DNA from: Hydrotalea sp.
GTDB lineage: Bacteria > Bacteroidota > Bacteroidia > Chitinophagales > Chitinophagaceae
Direction of reading: 5' to 3'
Assembly: GCA_022402565.1 (NCBI GenBank)
Contig: JAKRSC010000024.1
Coordinates: forward strand, 170,042-234,041
DNA: 64,000 nucleotides
This document shows positions 26,902 through 36,054 of the stretch, in pieces; the stretch's first letter is position 1; each line of letters begins with the position of its first letter. Under the pieces are notes generated by a model. The model did not search any database. It saw only the letters and a list, made by a program, of their open reading frames with translations, and was not told the origin of the DNA. The translations under genes were made by a program, and so were the position numbers.

Positions 26902-27512
26902 TCAAATTGTCGAACCAATGGATGTGCGTCACTCCAACCTAGTTTTAATTTTAGTTCACGTTGCATCCAAAACTCTGCTTCTGCCATATTTTCAAAACCA
27001 TTAATGGTTTTAATACTTCGATCATACATCGCTTCATCGCCTTTGAATAATTCTTGCACAAATTGAAAACGATCGTTAATTCCTATAGCTTTCTTTAAAT
27101 CTTTAATAGGTCCATCTTGAAGTTTGGAAGCCAATTCCAACTGTTCTATCCTCAATTTCTCATTCAAACTTTCCACCGGATTCGATAAAACCTCATTCAA
27201 CTCTGCAGTAGGCAGAGGTGGCTGATGTACTAATGTAGGAATAGTTGCCAATGGATCTGACATCCAAATTTGCTCCATAGTAACAGGTGGAACTTCCTGA
27301 CTTACTTTCTTTTCCTCCTTTTCTTCAACAAAATTGGTATTTATAATATGAGCAGCTGGCATAACAACAGCAACCGCATGGTCTGTTTTTTGCTTATTTT
27401 GAGTAGCCAACTCAGCATAAAGGAACTGAACAGTCGTAAATAAGTGCTCTTGAGAAGCTCCTTCTTGCAATTGTTGATTTAATTTCTCGACCAGGGCCTT
27501 TACTCTTTCCAT
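26868..27512 (-). CDS. Conserved hypothetical protein of Bacteroidota
   Basis: The product is about 214 residues with no signal peptide. The N-terminus (MERVKALVEKLNQQLQEG) looks like a coiled coil. A low-complexity middle (about residues 75-120) is followed by a helical C-terminal half with IKDLKKAIGINDRFQFVQEL and AEAEFWMQRELKLKLGW. I recall similar proteins across the phylum without a known role. The longest frame begins with TTG at 27563, next to a promoter-like run; the ATG at 27512 is preferred but not certain. It is divergent from tdk. Confidence 0.6.
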   Translation of the reverse strand: MERVKALVEKLNQQLQEGASQEHLFTTVQFLYAELATQNKQKTDHAVAVVMPAAHIINTNFVEEKEEKKVSQEVPPVTMEQIWMSDPLATIPTLVHQPPLPTAELNEVLSNPVESLNEKLRIEQLELASKLQDGPIKDLKKAIGINDRFQFVQELFKGDEAMYDRSIKTINGFENMAEAEFWMQRELKLKLGWSDAHPLVRQFDQLVRRRFSSK

Positions 27513-27592
27513 TGGAAACGATACTTTTGGGGGGTAAGTAAGAATTTGCTTAAAATTAGACAAAAATTATTGATTCATAAGTTTGAGGCGGA

Positions 27593-28162
27593 ATGTTTAT
27601 TGAACCAAATATTAGCGGAGAAAGAAGAGGATGGATTGAAGTGATCTGTGGAAGCATGTTCAGTGGTAAAACTGAAGAGCTGATCAGACGACTTAAAAGA
27701 GCTAGAATTGCCAATCTGAAAGTTGAAATTTTTAAACCAGCTATTGATGTTCGCTATGATGAACAACAAGTAGTTAGTCATGATGCCAACTCTATACAAT
27801 CTACCCCAGTAGAACATGCACAACAAATTTTGTTATATGCTGAAGGTGTAGATGTGGTTGGCATTGATGAAGCGCAATTTTTTGATGATCAAATTTTGCA
27901 TGTGTGTGAAACACTTGCCTTAAAAGGTATTCGAGTAATTGTGGCTGGGTTAGATATGGACTTTAGTGGAAAACCATTTGGAGCAATGCCCAACTTATTG
28001 GCAATAGCTGATTACATTACTAAACTTCATGCAATTTGTGTGAAGTGTGGAAACATTGCAAACATCTCTTATAGAAAATCAGAAAATAGTTCCCAAGTTC
28101 TTTTGGGAGAAAAAGATGTTTATGAACCTAGGTGCAGAACCTGCTATCATAGTCCATCATGA
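27593..28162 (+). CDS. tdk: Thymidine kinase
   Basis: The product is 189 residues, a class II thymidine kinase. It phosphorylates thymidine with ATP for salvage. The P-loop is [14 protein letters not shown] near residue 20, the DEAQFF segment is present near residue 93, and the zinc site shows CVKCG and CRTCY pairs. The last bases overlap the start of ccmB as ATGA, so the two are translationally coupled. Confidence 0.96.
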   Translation: MFIEPNISGERRGWIEVICGSMFSGKTEELIRRLKRARIANLKVEIFKPAIDVRYDEQQVVSHDANSIQSTPVEHAQQILLYAEGVDVVGIDEAQFFDDQILHVCETLALKGIRVIVAGLDMDFSGKPFGAMPNLLAIADYITKLHAICVKCGNIANISYRKSENSSQVLLGEKDVYEPRCRTCYHSPS

Positions 28163-28821
28163 GTCAGAGAACCCAACATATTGTTGCGCTCGTAAAAAAA
28201 GACTTATTGCTTGAATTACGCCAGCAGTATAGCTTTTACGGGGTATTGTTATATGTTGCATCTACCAGTTTTGTTATTTATTTAACAATGGGTCAACCAG
28301 ACGACGCTGTTTGGAATGCTTTGTTTTGGATTACCCAATTATTTGTTTGCGTGAATGCTGTAGCAAAAAGTTTTTTGCAAGAAAGCAGGGGTAAAATGTT
28401 ATACTACTATAGTGTATCTGGTGCAGTAGATTTCATGATTAGTAAACTCATTTTTAATACAGTGCTCATGCTAACAATGAGTTTACTGACCATGGGATTA
28501 TTTACCCTTCTATTAGGCAATCCAATTACTTACATGTTGAAATTCATTGGTATTGCTTGTTTAGGTGGAATAAGTCTAGGATTTGTATTTACCTTTTTAG
28601 CCTCCATTGCAGCACAAGCTCAACAACAGGCAGCGCTTATGGCTATAATGGGATTTCCATTGATTATTCCTCAATTGTTGTTGCTCATGAAAATTGCAAA
28701 TACAGCTTTTTCAAGCATCATCCAATCTAACCTTACTAACCTTGTGGCCATTCTTGTAGGGATGGATATATTGGTAATAGCATTAGCAATAATCCTCTTT
28801 CCTTTTCTTTGGAAGGACTAA
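28159..28821 (+). CDS. ccmB: Heme exporter protein CcmB
   Basis: The product is 220 residues with six hydrophobic segments. CcmB is the membrane subunit of the CcmAB ABC transporter of cytochrome c maturation system I, working with CcmC and CcmD on the heme handover to CcmE. The N-terminal [15 protein letters not shown] and the middle GALVLxP-like region ([27 protein letters not shown]) fit the family. The gene starts inside tdk (4-base overlap) and its last four bases overlap the convergent AMP nucleosidase gene. CcmA is not in the window; CcmC and CcmD are 3 kb away. Confidence 0.85.
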   Translation: MSQRTQHIVALVKKDLLLELRQQYSFYGVLLYVASTSFVIYLTMGQPDDAVWNALFWITQLFVCVNAVAKSFLQESRGKMLYYYSVSGAVDFMISKLIFNTVLMLTMSLLTMGLFTLLLGNPITYMLKFIGIACLGGISLGFVFTFLASIAAQAQQQAALMAIMGFPLIIPQLLLLMKIANTAFSSIIQSNLTNLVAILVGMDILVIALAIILFPFLWKD

Positions 28822-29591
28822 TCGAATACAAGATGACGAACCGTTAAGCCATTGTTTATCAGCTGCTTCAATGAATCAATTCCAATTTTAAGATGGTTCT
28901 CAACATAAGCTCCAGTTACTTTTTTATCGCTTTCCTCTGTTTTAACTCCCTCTGGAATCATAGGCTGATCGCTTACTAACAACAATGCTCCTGTTGGAAT
29001 TTTATTATAAAAACCAACTGTAAAAATGGTAGCTGTTTCCATATCTATTGCGTATGCACGAACTTGTTGTAAATAAGATTTAAACTCCTCATCATGCTCC
29101 CATACCCTTCTGTTAGTGGTATAAACAGTGCCCGTCCAATAATCTACTTCATAATCGCGAATTGTTGTAGATATTGCTTTTTGCAAAGCAAAAGCTGGCA
29201 AAGCTGGCACTTCTGGAGGAAAGTAATCGTTCGATGTTCCTTCACCTCTAATTGCTGCTATTGGAAGAATTAAATCGCCTATTTTATTTCGTTTTTTTAA
29301 CCCACCACATTTTCCTAGAAATAATACAGCAGCAGGATCAATACTAGTTAACAAATCCATTACAGTTGCTGCACCTGGACTACCCATACCAAAATTAATA
29401 ATAGTAATTCCATCGGCTGTTGCACATTGAAAAGGGCGGTCCTTTCCCACTACAGGAACTCCGTGCCAATCGGCGAACATTTGTACATAATTACTGAAGT
29501 TGGTTAACAAAATGTAACGACCAAATTGGTCAAGCGACTGTCCAGTATAACGTGGTAACCAGTTTTGTACAATTTCTTCTTTAGTTTTCAT
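28818..29591 (-). CDS. amn: AMP nucleosidase
   Basis: The product is 257 residues, the short Bacteroidota form. The enzyme cleaves AMP to adenine and ribose 5-phosphate. Sequence features are the phosphorylase fold stretch INFGMGSPGAATVMDLLT near residue 70, the phosphate-region LFLGKCGGLKKRN and the DMETATIFTVGF motif with the ribose-binding Met-Glu. LLLVSDQPMIPEG supplies the purine-binding Asp. It overlaps ccmB by four bases at the 3' end and is divergent from the HsdR_N gene. Confidence 0.85.
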   Translation of the reverse strand: MKTKEEIVQNWLPRYTGQSLDQFGRYILLTNFSNYVQMFADWHGVPVVGKDRPFQCATADGITIINFGMGSPGAATVMDLLTSIDPAAVLFLGKCGGLKKRNKIGDLILPIAAIRGEGTSNDYFPPEVPALPAFALQKAISTTIRDYEVDYWTGTVYTTNRRVWEHDEEFKSYLQQVRAYAIDMETATIFTVGFYNKIPTGALLLVSDQPMIPEGVKTEESDKKVTGAYVENHLKIGIDSLKQLINNGLTVRHLVFD

Positions 29592-29641
29592 AGTTCATTC
29601 CTTTTTCTTAAATCGGCTAAAATATGATTTACTTTTGAATC

Positions 29642-30085
29642 ATGCTACAAATTGACTTTCCCAATTTCAACTTTCGGATTGAAAAAAAGGGCGAAAAGCC
29701 TTTCATTTTTGATCCTGTGAGAAGAAAAATGGTTGCTTTAACACCTGAAGAATGGGTTCGTCAACATTGGATTAGCTACTTGACAGAAGTAATGCAATAT
29801 CCAACAGCTTGCATGGCTGTTGAAAAGCAAATAAAACTATACGGACAAAACAGACGCTGCGATATAGTTGTATACAGTGAAGGTGAACCTTGGATGTTAA
29901 TTGAATGCAAAGAGTCTACAGTTCAATTAAATGAAAAAGTATTACAGCAGGCTATACATTATCACGCCACTCTTCAAGTCACCTATTTAATTATTACAAA
30001 TGGCAATGTACATGCAGCTTTTCATTTTATAGATGGAGCCTACATTATGATCAGCCAAATTCCTAGTTGGCCCAACCAGCTATAA
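29642..30085 (+). CDS. Orphan HsdR N-terminal domain protein (PD-(D/E)xK nuclease fold)
   Basis: The product is 147 residues. It is a stand-alone domain resembling the N-terminal nuclease domain of type I restriction subunits (HSDR_N). Likely metal-binding residues are Asp74 (RRCDIVVYS), Glu88 and Lys90 (MLIECKE), all retained. There is no helicase domain and no methylase or specificity gene near. Stand-alone versions are common in Bacteroidota with unknown function, so it is not evidence of a restriction system. It ends just before a strong hairpin shared with the convergent gdhA. Confidence 0.75.
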   Translation: MLQIDFPNFNFRIEKKGEKPFIFDPVRRKMVALTPEEWVRQHWISYLTEVMQYPTACMAVEKQIKLYGQNRRCDIVVYSEGEPWMLIECKESTVQLNEKVLQQAIHYHATLQVTYLIITNGNVHAAFHFIDGAYIMISQIPSWPNQL

Positions 30086-30108
30086 AAAAAGCCTCCAAAA
30101 AGGAGGCT
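30084..30108 (-). terminator. Terminator of gdhA, possibly bidirectional
   Basis: GCCTCC and GGAGGC form a 6-bp stem around an A-rich loop. The minus strand has a seven-T run after the stem, while the plus strand has only a short T run, so it serves gdhA best but may also end the HsdR_N transcript. Confidence 0.85.
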
Positions 30109-30133
30109 TTGTATGATTTATAAAATGATTCTA

Positions 30134-31552
30134 TTAAGGGAAGATACCTAATTCAGCATAGCTAGTGCCCACCTTATTAATGGCATTCACGTAAGCAGCA
30201 GTGCGCATATCAGGAATTTCGGGATTACTTCTCCAAATATCCATGATTTCACGTGTTGCGCTGATCATTGACTCTTCTAAACCACTGTGTACCAAATCAA
30301 CTTCTTCAGGGCCATGCATAATAAAACCTCTTTCTTTTTCAGAAACTTTTTTGCCAGTCAACTCTTCAATCTGACCTAAAATGTGTCCGTTCAAGTTTTC
30401 AGTAAATCTCTTTTCCATACGTCCGTAGCGAACATGGCTTAAGTTTTTCAACCACTCAAAATATGAAACGGTCACACCGCCAGCATTCAAATACATATCT
30501 GGAATAACTAATACTTTCTTAGCTGCTAATATTTCATCTGCTTCAGGAGTTAAAGGCCCGTTTGCAGCTTCACCTATTATTTTAGCTTTAACGCGATCAG
30601 CATTTTCATGGTTAATCACGTTCTCAAGAGCAGCTGGAATTAATATATCACAAGCTAACTCTAAAGCTTCTTTACTATTCGCAATATTAGTTGCACCAGG
30701 GAAATTTAAAATTGAACCAGTTTTCTTTCTATGCTGGAAGACTTCTTCTTCATTTAATCCTTCTGCATTATAAATTGCACCTTCATACTCAGCAATTGCA
30801 ACCACTTTTGCACCAGCTTCACGGAAATATTTTGCAGAATGGTATCCTACGTTTCCTAAACCTTGAACAACTATAGTTTTGCCTTCAATACCAACCGATA
30901 AACCAAGTCTTTCCATTACATCAGGCATGCTGCACACTTCGCGAACGCCAAAGAAAACACCCAATCCAGTGGCTTCTTTTCTACCTCGTACACCACCTTG
31001 CGTAATTGGCTTACCAGTTACGCAACCCGCAGCATCAATTTCTCCTGGTTTCAATGATTGGTAAGTATCAACTATCCAAGCCATTTCTCTTTCACCTGTT
31101 CCGTAATCAGGAGCGGGAACATCTGTACCTGGCCCAATGAAATTTTTCTTAACTAATTCTGCAGTATAACGACGAGTAATTTTTTCCAATTCATAAGTGC
31201 TGTACTTACGAGGATCAATTTTGATACCACCTTTACCACCTCCAAAAGGTACGTTTACGATAGCGCATTTGTAAGTCATTAAAGCTGCCAAAGCCATTAC
31301 TTCATCCTGGTTAACTTCGATGCTAAAACGAATACCACCTTTACAAGGTGTTTTATGATGCGAGTGTTGAACGCGATATGCTTCAATTACTTCAATACGT
31401 CCATCATCCATTTTTACCGGAAAACGCATGCTATAAATGCTATTACATGCTTTGATTTGCTCTAATAAACCCTTATCGAGTTTAGTGAATTTTGCTGCTT
31501 TGTCGAAGCTTCTCTCAACACTTTGGAAGAAGCTATAGGCTTGATTTGACAT
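30134..31552 (-). CDS. gdhA: Glu/Leu/Phe/Val dehydrogenase (glutamate dehydrogenase type)
   Basis: The product is 472 residues. It catalyses reversible oxidative deamination, most likely of glutamate, with NAD(P). The substrate region is [13 protein letters not shown] near residue 65 and [13 protein letters not shown] near 103 with the catalytic Lys. The dinucleotide fold is [16 protein letters not shown] near residue 230. Coenzyme preference is not clear from sequence. The gene is a single unit ended by the hairpin at 30084. No Shine-Dalgarno is seen. Other amino acids are possible substrates. Confidence 0.9.
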   Translation of the reverse strand: MSNQAYSFFQSVERSFDKAAKFTKLDKGLLEQIKACNSIYSMRFPVKMDDGRIEVIEAYRVQHSHHKTPCKGGIRFSIEVNQDEVMALAALMTYKCAIVNVPFGGGKGGIKIDPRKYSTYELEKITRRYTAELVKKNFIGPGTDVPAPDYGTGEREMAWIVDTYQSLKPGEIDAAGCVTGKPITQGGVRGRKEATGLGVFFGVREVCSMPDVMERLGLSVGIEGKTIVVQGLGNVGYHSAKYFREAGAKVVAIAEYEGAIYNAEGLNEEEVFQHRKKTGSILNFPGATNIANSKEALELACDILIPAALENVINHENADRVKAKIIGEAANGPLTPEADEILAAKKVLVIPDMYLNAGGVTVSYFEWLKNLSHVRYGRMEKRFTENLNGHILGQIEELTGKKVSEKERGFIMHGPEEVDLVHSGLEESMISATREIMDIWRSNPEIPDMRTAAYVNAINKVGTSYAELGIFP

Positions 31553-31585
31553 GTGAAATTGATTTAATATTTGGTTTGCAATCGT

Positions 31586-31780
31586 TTACTTTTCTAGTTT
31601 GCTGATTTTGCGATCCAGCAGAAATAAATAGAGGAACAATCCGAATACAATTGTTACCACTACAGCCATCACAACATATATTTTGCCATTGCTCATCATG
31701 ACGCTTTCATTATTCGGTTGCGCTTCTACGAAACCAATTAATGCAAACATGGCAAGTAGTAAAAAATTAAATTTTTTCAT
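31586..31780 (-). CDS. CcmD-like small membrane protein
   Basis: The product is 64 residues: a possible signal or first membrane segment (residues 5-19), a short loop, and a second segment (about 33-54) followed by DRKISKLEK. Small size, the C-terminal charged tail and the overlap with ccmC by 14 bases suggest a CcmD-type protein that stabilises CcmC or links it to CcmE. The family is weakly conserved, so the name is supported mostly by context. Confidence 0.6.
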   Translation of the reverse strand: MKKFNFLLLAMFALIGFVEAQPNNESVMMSNGKIYVVMAVVVTIVFGLFLYLFLLDRKISKLEK

Positions 31781-32456
31781 CGTTCCATTTTTTTTCTTGC
31801 AATATGCGCCAGCGATATCGCAAATGTGTTATCCAAACCCCTAATAATGTCCATCCAAATACAGCTGGCCAAAATACAATACGCATAGATGGCGCCAAAT
31901 CGCTCCCGTTGATACCAGGATTTCCTTCACTTCCTTGTCCACCTGGATGTAAACTCTCTGTCAATCGAGGTAAAATCCATATAGTTGGAAATAACATAAA
32001 AAAAGCAAAAATATTATATACAGCTCCAATTCTTGCTTTCTTCTCTTCATCATTCATGGCACCGCGTAATACAAAGTATGCCAAATAAATAAGCAATGCA
32101 ATAGCTGCACCATTTTGTTTTGCATCACCACTCCATGGTGCTCCCCACTGATAATTAGCCCAAATGGCACCGGTTACTAATCCGAGTATTCCAAATAGAA
32201 TCCCTGTATTTGCAAATTCTACTGCCCAAAGATCATTTTGCAGGCTTGGTTTATATAGGTATTTGATTGAATAGACTAAGGAAGTGCCAAATAATAGCAT
32301 CATCCCAAACCACATAGGTACATGAAAAAATAAGTTTCTAATTGACTCTTGTAAACGATCGTCCAAACGAGGAATTTCAACTAAAAACCCCATGGTGCAA
32401 GTGTACATCAAGAGTAAAAAAGCAAGCAATTTCCACCAGTGTTTAACCATGCTCAT
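31767..32456 (-). CDS. ccmC: Cytochrome c biogenesis protein CcmC
   Basis: The product is 229 residues with six membrane segments. CcmC delivers heme to CcmE. The periplasmic heme-handling stretch WGAPWSGDAK near residue 115 is a variant of the WGxxWxWD motif, with Gly where the third Trp is usual. HVPMWFGMM and the late HPGG segment hold candidate heme-binding histidines. The longest frame starts upstream of a -7 box; ATG at 32456 or 32450 (MVKHWWK) is the likely start. The next gene, the CcmD-like one, overlaps it. Confidence 0.88.
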   Translation of the reverse strand: MSMVKHWWKLLAFLLLMYTCTMGFLVEIPRLDDRLQESIRNLFFHVPMWFGMMLLFGTSLVYSIKYLYKPSLQNDLWAVEFANTGILFGILGLVTGAIWANYQWGAPWSGDAKQNGAAIALLIYLAYFVLRGAMNDEEKKARIGAVYNIFAFFMLFPTIWILPRLTESLHPGGQGSEGNPGINGSDLAPSMRIVFWPAVFGWTLLGVWITHLRYRWRILQEKKWNDEKI

Positions 32457-32482
32457 CGGGTTTATATTGGGCTTTGGATGGG

Positions 32483-32492
32483 TGCAAATGTA
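32483..32492 (-). promoter_or_regulatory. -7 box of ccmC
   Basis: The minus strand reads TACATTTGCA, 26 bases before the ATG at 32456. It excludes the start at 32498, which would fall upstream of it. No clear TTTG is seen at the right distance. Confidence 0.55.
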
Positions 32493-32580
32493 GCACAAAG
32501 GGATGCACGAAAAGTAGATATGTGTAAAAATTACCTAATCTTTAAAGAATCACTAACTTGTTACTTTCAAATCATAAGCA

Positions 32581-34266
32581 ATGCCTCAAGAGCCTCTTTT
32601 GGAAATACGAAAACTGAGCATTCAATTCAATGAACAACTCGCATTAAATCAAGTGAATTTACAAGTCCTGAAAGGACAAATCCATGCACTCGTGGGCGAA
32701 TCTGGCTCTGGGAAAACTCTCACTGCTATGAGCATCCCCAAATTGGTTCCTTCGCCCCCGGCAGAATATGTAAGTGGAGAAATTCTATTGCATGAAGGGA
32801 ATACAAGCACTGACTTACTAAAGCTTGATAATGATTCAGTTAGATCTTTTAGAGCTAATAAAATTTCAGTAGTATTTCAAGAACCCATGACTTCGCTCAA
32901 TCCGCTCATGCGCTGCGGGCAACAGATTTTAGAAAGATTCAATCATTTGCCTATTACTTATAATGAAAAGAAGAAAAGGGTCTTGGAATTATTAGAACAA
33001 GTAAACCTTCCCAACCCAATAAGAGCATTTAATGCATTTCCACATCAATTAAGTGGCGGACAAAAACAGCGCATTATGATTGCAATGGCAATCAGTGCCA
33101 AGCCTTCTTTGCTTATTTGCGATGAACCTACAACCGCTCTCGACGTAACAGTACAAAAAGAAGTTCTCTTTTTACTCAAAAAGATTCAGCAAGAAGAAGG
33201 AATGGGTATTTTATTCATTACCCACGACTTAGGTGTTGTTGCTGAAATAGCCGATTATGTAACAGTGCTGTATAAAGGGAAAGTTGTTGAAGAAGGACCT
33301 TGTAAGGTTATATTACAACAACCTGTTCATCCTTATACGCAGGCTTTGCTGCAATGTAGACCAGCTATGCACGAAAAAGGCGAAAGACTTCCTGTAGTAG
33401 CAGATTATTTAGAAGAAAAAAAGATTGTTGAGGAAATAATTCCTTTTAAAACATGCAATAATGATGAATTACTTTTAGAAGTAAAAAATATTTCTGTCCG
33501 TTACTCATCCAAGAAAAACTGGCTAGGCAAAACCGAACAATGGTTCGATTCTGTGAAAAACGTTTCTTTTGAAATCAAAAAAGGTGAAACGGTTGGATTA
33601 GTTGGTGAAAGTGGATGTGGCAAATCAACTTTAGGCAGAGCAATACTTCGGCTAATTGAACCTTCATCTGGCGAAGTATTTTTTAATCAAAGAAATATTT
33701 CAACTGCAAGCTTGCATGATTTGAAGAATATAAGACCTCAGTTACAAATTATTTTTCAAGACCCCTACTCAGCTCTTTCTCCTAGTCAGCGTATTGGTGA
33801 TGCTCTATTAGAACCAATTATTGTTCATCAACCAAATTTGCCAAAAGAGCATAGCAAGAAAAAAGTGATGGATATGTTGGAGCGTGTTGGTTTAGATGCA
33901 GCTGCATTTAACAGGTATCCGCATGAGTTCAGTGGTGGTCAAAGACAAAGAATTGTAATTGCCAGAGCATTAATGTTAGAACCAAAACTGGTTGTTTGTG
34001 ATGAGAGTGTAAGTGCCTTAGATGTGAGTGTGCAGGCTCAAGTATTAAATTTGTTAAATGACTTAAAAGCTACAATGGGCTTTTCTGCCTTGTTTATTTC
34101 TCATGACCTATCTGTAATCCGATATATAAGCGATCGCATTCTAGTGATGCAGCAGGGCGAAATAGTTGAGAGAGGCACTGCTGAACAAGTATACAATCAT
34201 CCACAACATCCTTATACTAAAAAACTTTTAGACAGTATGCCACGTTTGGAGAATGCTTTTGTATAA
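32581..34266 (+). CDS. ABC transporter ATP-binding protein, fused peptide-transport type (DppD plus DppF)
   Basis: The product is 561 residues with two ABC ATPase domains in one chain. The first (1-270) has GESGSGKT near residue 40, LSGGQKQR and the Walker B stretch LLICDEPTTALD. The second (about 300-555) has GESGCGKST near residue 340, FSGGQRQR and VCDESVSALD. In the second domain Pro-Thr of the Walker B extension is replaced by Ser-Val, as in other fused members. Substrates are oligopeptides or nickel-like compounds by family. The permeases are not adjacent; a DppB-type permease lies at 55.0 kb. Confidence 0.9.
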   Translation: MPQEPLLEIRKLSIQFNEQLALNQVNLQVLKGQIHALVGESGSGKTLTAMSIPKLVPSPPAEYVSGEILLHEGNTSTDLLKLDNDSVRSFRANKISVVFQEPMTSLNPLMRCGQQILERFNHLPITYNEKKKRVLELLEQVNLPNPIRAFNAFPHQLSGGQKQRIMIAMAISAKPSLLICDEPTTALDVTVQKEVLFLLKKIQQEEGMGILFITHDLGVVAEIADYVTVLYKGKVVEEGPCKVILQQPVHPYTQALLQCRPAMHEKGERLPVVADYLEEKKIVEEIIPFKTCNNDELLLEVKNISVRYSSKKNWLGKTEQWFDSVKNVSFEIKKGETVGLVGESGCGKSTLGRAILRLIEPSSGEVFFNQRNISTASLHDLKNIRPQLQIIFQDPYSALSPSQRIGDALLEPIIVHQPNLPKEHSKKKVMDMLERVGLDAAAFNRYPHEFSGGQRQRIVIARALMLEPKLVVCDESVSALDVSVQAQVLNLLNDLKATMGFSALFISHDLSVIRYISDRILVMQQGEIVERGTAEQVYNHPQHPYTKKLLDSMPRLENAFV

Positions 34267-34269
34267 TTG

Positions 34270-35646
34270 CTATCTCATCTTTACTGCATTCCCACTCATC
34301 CTACTTTTTTCAGCGGCAAATGCCATTAAATGACTTTCAATGGATGCATCAATAGTAGAAGTTAGAAGAGATGGATCGTTTTTAGAAACAGCCTGAATAA
34401 AATTTCCTACCAAACGCCAATCGCCACCTCCATGTCCATCTGTACTTTGCTTCCATTCTGTTTTTTTTCCAGTAAGAAAATCAGTGTGCACAAAACTCGT
34501 CATATCACCCACTACATCTCCTAAACTACCCATAAGCCTGGTTCTTCGACCGTGATAAGAAGTGAAGGCTTCCATAGAAAAACTAACAGTAACTTGTCCA
34601 TCGAAGCTAATATTACAAGTGTAATGGTCTGGTTGATCATTGTCCATTTTGTAGACACATCTTCCATAATTTGTAGTCTTCAATTGTTGCAACACAAATT
34701 CGGGTTGCGCTGCTTTATCCTCCGGTAAATCAAATACATAATTATATGTTCGATCTCGGTAATAAATTTTTAATGCTGAGTATGGACAACTTTTTTCCAC
34801 AGTACAACCGTCTGTACATCTTGCCGTACTTCCCTGCGGTGCGTTGCCTGAATGAAACCAACTCAAATTACCCAGAGCATGTATTTGTTGGCTCGGAACT
34901 CCAACTAGCCATCTGAGTATATCTAGGTCATGGCAGCTTTTAGCTAAAATGATGGGTGCTGTTTGTCGACTGTTGTGCCAGTTTCCTCTTACAAAGGAAT
35001 GGCTCATGTGAATATGTTCAATAGGTTCGAAATGTTGAACACTCACCAATTTACCAAGTACTCCACTTTCAATGATACTTTTAAGAGCAATGAAATAAGG
35101 CGCATACCTTAAGACATGGCAAACTGCAACAATTTTACCCGACTTTTTTGCTTTTTCTAGGATTTGCTTACACTCTTTTTCGCTAGGCGAAATTGGTTTC
35201 TCTAACAAAACATGATAGCCCATGTCCAGCGCTTTCATACATGGGCCAAAATGCAAATCGTCTGGTGTAGTTATAATAATGGCATCTGCCATTTTAGGTT
35301 TTGCAAACACCTGCTCCCAAGTTGTAAATCTTGCTGCATCAGGAATTTGATGCTTTTTTGCATAACGCTCATTTCTAATTGCAATAGGCTCTGCAACACC
35401 TACAATTTTTAATTGATTGGGATATTGTACTGCATAGTTACCATAGACATTCCCACGATTCCCTGCGCCTAAGGTTATGGCTGTAATAGGTTGATCGATA
35501 TCAATACTTCTCAGTTCATCTAATCCTTCAATAGCTTCATCAAAAGGGTTATATGCAGCCCAATGGTCAGAAGATAAAACAGTAGCACCTGCAGTTAGTC
35601 CAAGAGCTTTTAATAAGTTTCTTCTTGAAATGGATTGTTTTGGCAT
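34270..35646 (-). CDS. Gfo/Idh/MocA family oxidoreductase with Tat signal
   Basis: The product is 458 residues. The N-terminus carries a twin-arginine signal (SRRNLLKALGLTAGA), so the protein probably leaves the cytoplasm folded. The nucleotide-binding domain shows TLGAGNRG near residue 56 and the second-domain motif VLLEKPISPS near residue 152 with the family EKP. A cysteine-rich stretch, RCTDGCTVEKSCPYSA near residue 285, is unusual for the superfamily but I recall it in Bacteroidota members. Sugar or sugar-related compounds are likely substrates. It converges on the ABC ATPase gene, with a 3-base gap. Confidence 0.85.
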   Translation of the reverse strand: MPKQSISRRNLLKALGLTAGATVLSSDHWAAYNPFDEAIEGLDELRSIDIDQPITAITLGAGNRGNVYGNYAVQYPNQLKIVGVAEPIAIRNERYAKKHQIPDAARFTTWEQVFAKPKMADAIIITTPDDLHFGPCMKALDMGYHVLLEKPISPSEKECKQILEKAKKSGKIVAVCHVLRYAPYFIALKSIIESGVLGKLVSVQHFEPIEHIHMSHSFVRGNWHNSRQTAPIILAKSCHDLDILRWLVGVPSQQIHALGNLSWFHSGNAPQGSTARCTDGCTVEKSCPYSALKIYYRDRTYNYVFDLPEDKAAQPEFVLQQLKTTNYGRCVYKMDNDQPDHYTCNISFDGQVTVSFSMEAFTSYHGRRTRLMGSLGDVVGDMTSFVHTDFLTGKKTEWKQSTDGHGGGDWRLVGNFIQAVSKNDPSLLTSTIDASIESHLMAFAAEKSRMSGNAVKMR

Positions 35647-35717
35647 AATGCAAAAGTTGGTTTCATAAATATAAGAAAACCTGCATTATAATGACTGTAA
35701 GAGAAGCTCTATGAAAT

Positions 35718-35739
35718 AAAAAAGGAATTACCCTTTCCT
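35718..35739 (-). terminator. Possible terminator of the rhodanese operon
   Basis: On the minus strand AGGAA pairs with TTCCT around a 7-base loop that contains the rhodanese stop codon, and a T run follows. The 5-bp stem is weak. Confidence 0.35.
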
Positions 35740-36045
35740 ACCAAACTTTTCCTCCCATGCTAAAATTCCACCTTCAACATTAACTGTATTGGCAAACCCC
35801 ATTGTTTCTAAAAACAAACAAGCAGTTGCGCTGCGCTTTCCACTTCTACAGTGAATAATAACCTCTTCATTTTTCCAATCTTCAATATCATCTATTTGCA
35901 TGGTTTGCACTTTCCCAAGAGGTAAAAGCAAAGCACCTTCAATGTTAGAAATAGCATACTCATCTGGCTCACGTACATCTAAAAGATTAATTTTTTCACC
36001 AGCATCTAAACGAGCTTTAAGCTCTTCAACAGTTATTGTTTTCAT
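35728..36045 (-). CDS. Rhodanese-like domain protein
   Basis: The product is 105 residues, a single rhodanese domain without a signal peptide. DVREPDEYA near residue 23 and the active-site loop VIIHCRSGKRSATA near residue 64, with the catalytic Cys, are present. Such proteins move sulfane sulfur; the partner is unknown. The gene follows the PASTA gene with a 9-base gap and is probably co-transcribed with it. Confidence 0.9.
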   Translation of the reverse strand: MKTITVEELKARLDAGEKINLLDVREPDEYAISNIEGALLLPLGKVQTMQIDDIEDWKNEEVIIHCRSGKRSATACLFLETMGFANTVNVEGGILAWEEKFGRKG

Positions 36046-36054
36046 GAGTTGATA

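Noticed and set aside
29642-30085. Restriction-modification system
   Set aside because: Only an isolated HsdR_N domain is present, with no helicase, methylase or specificity subunit.
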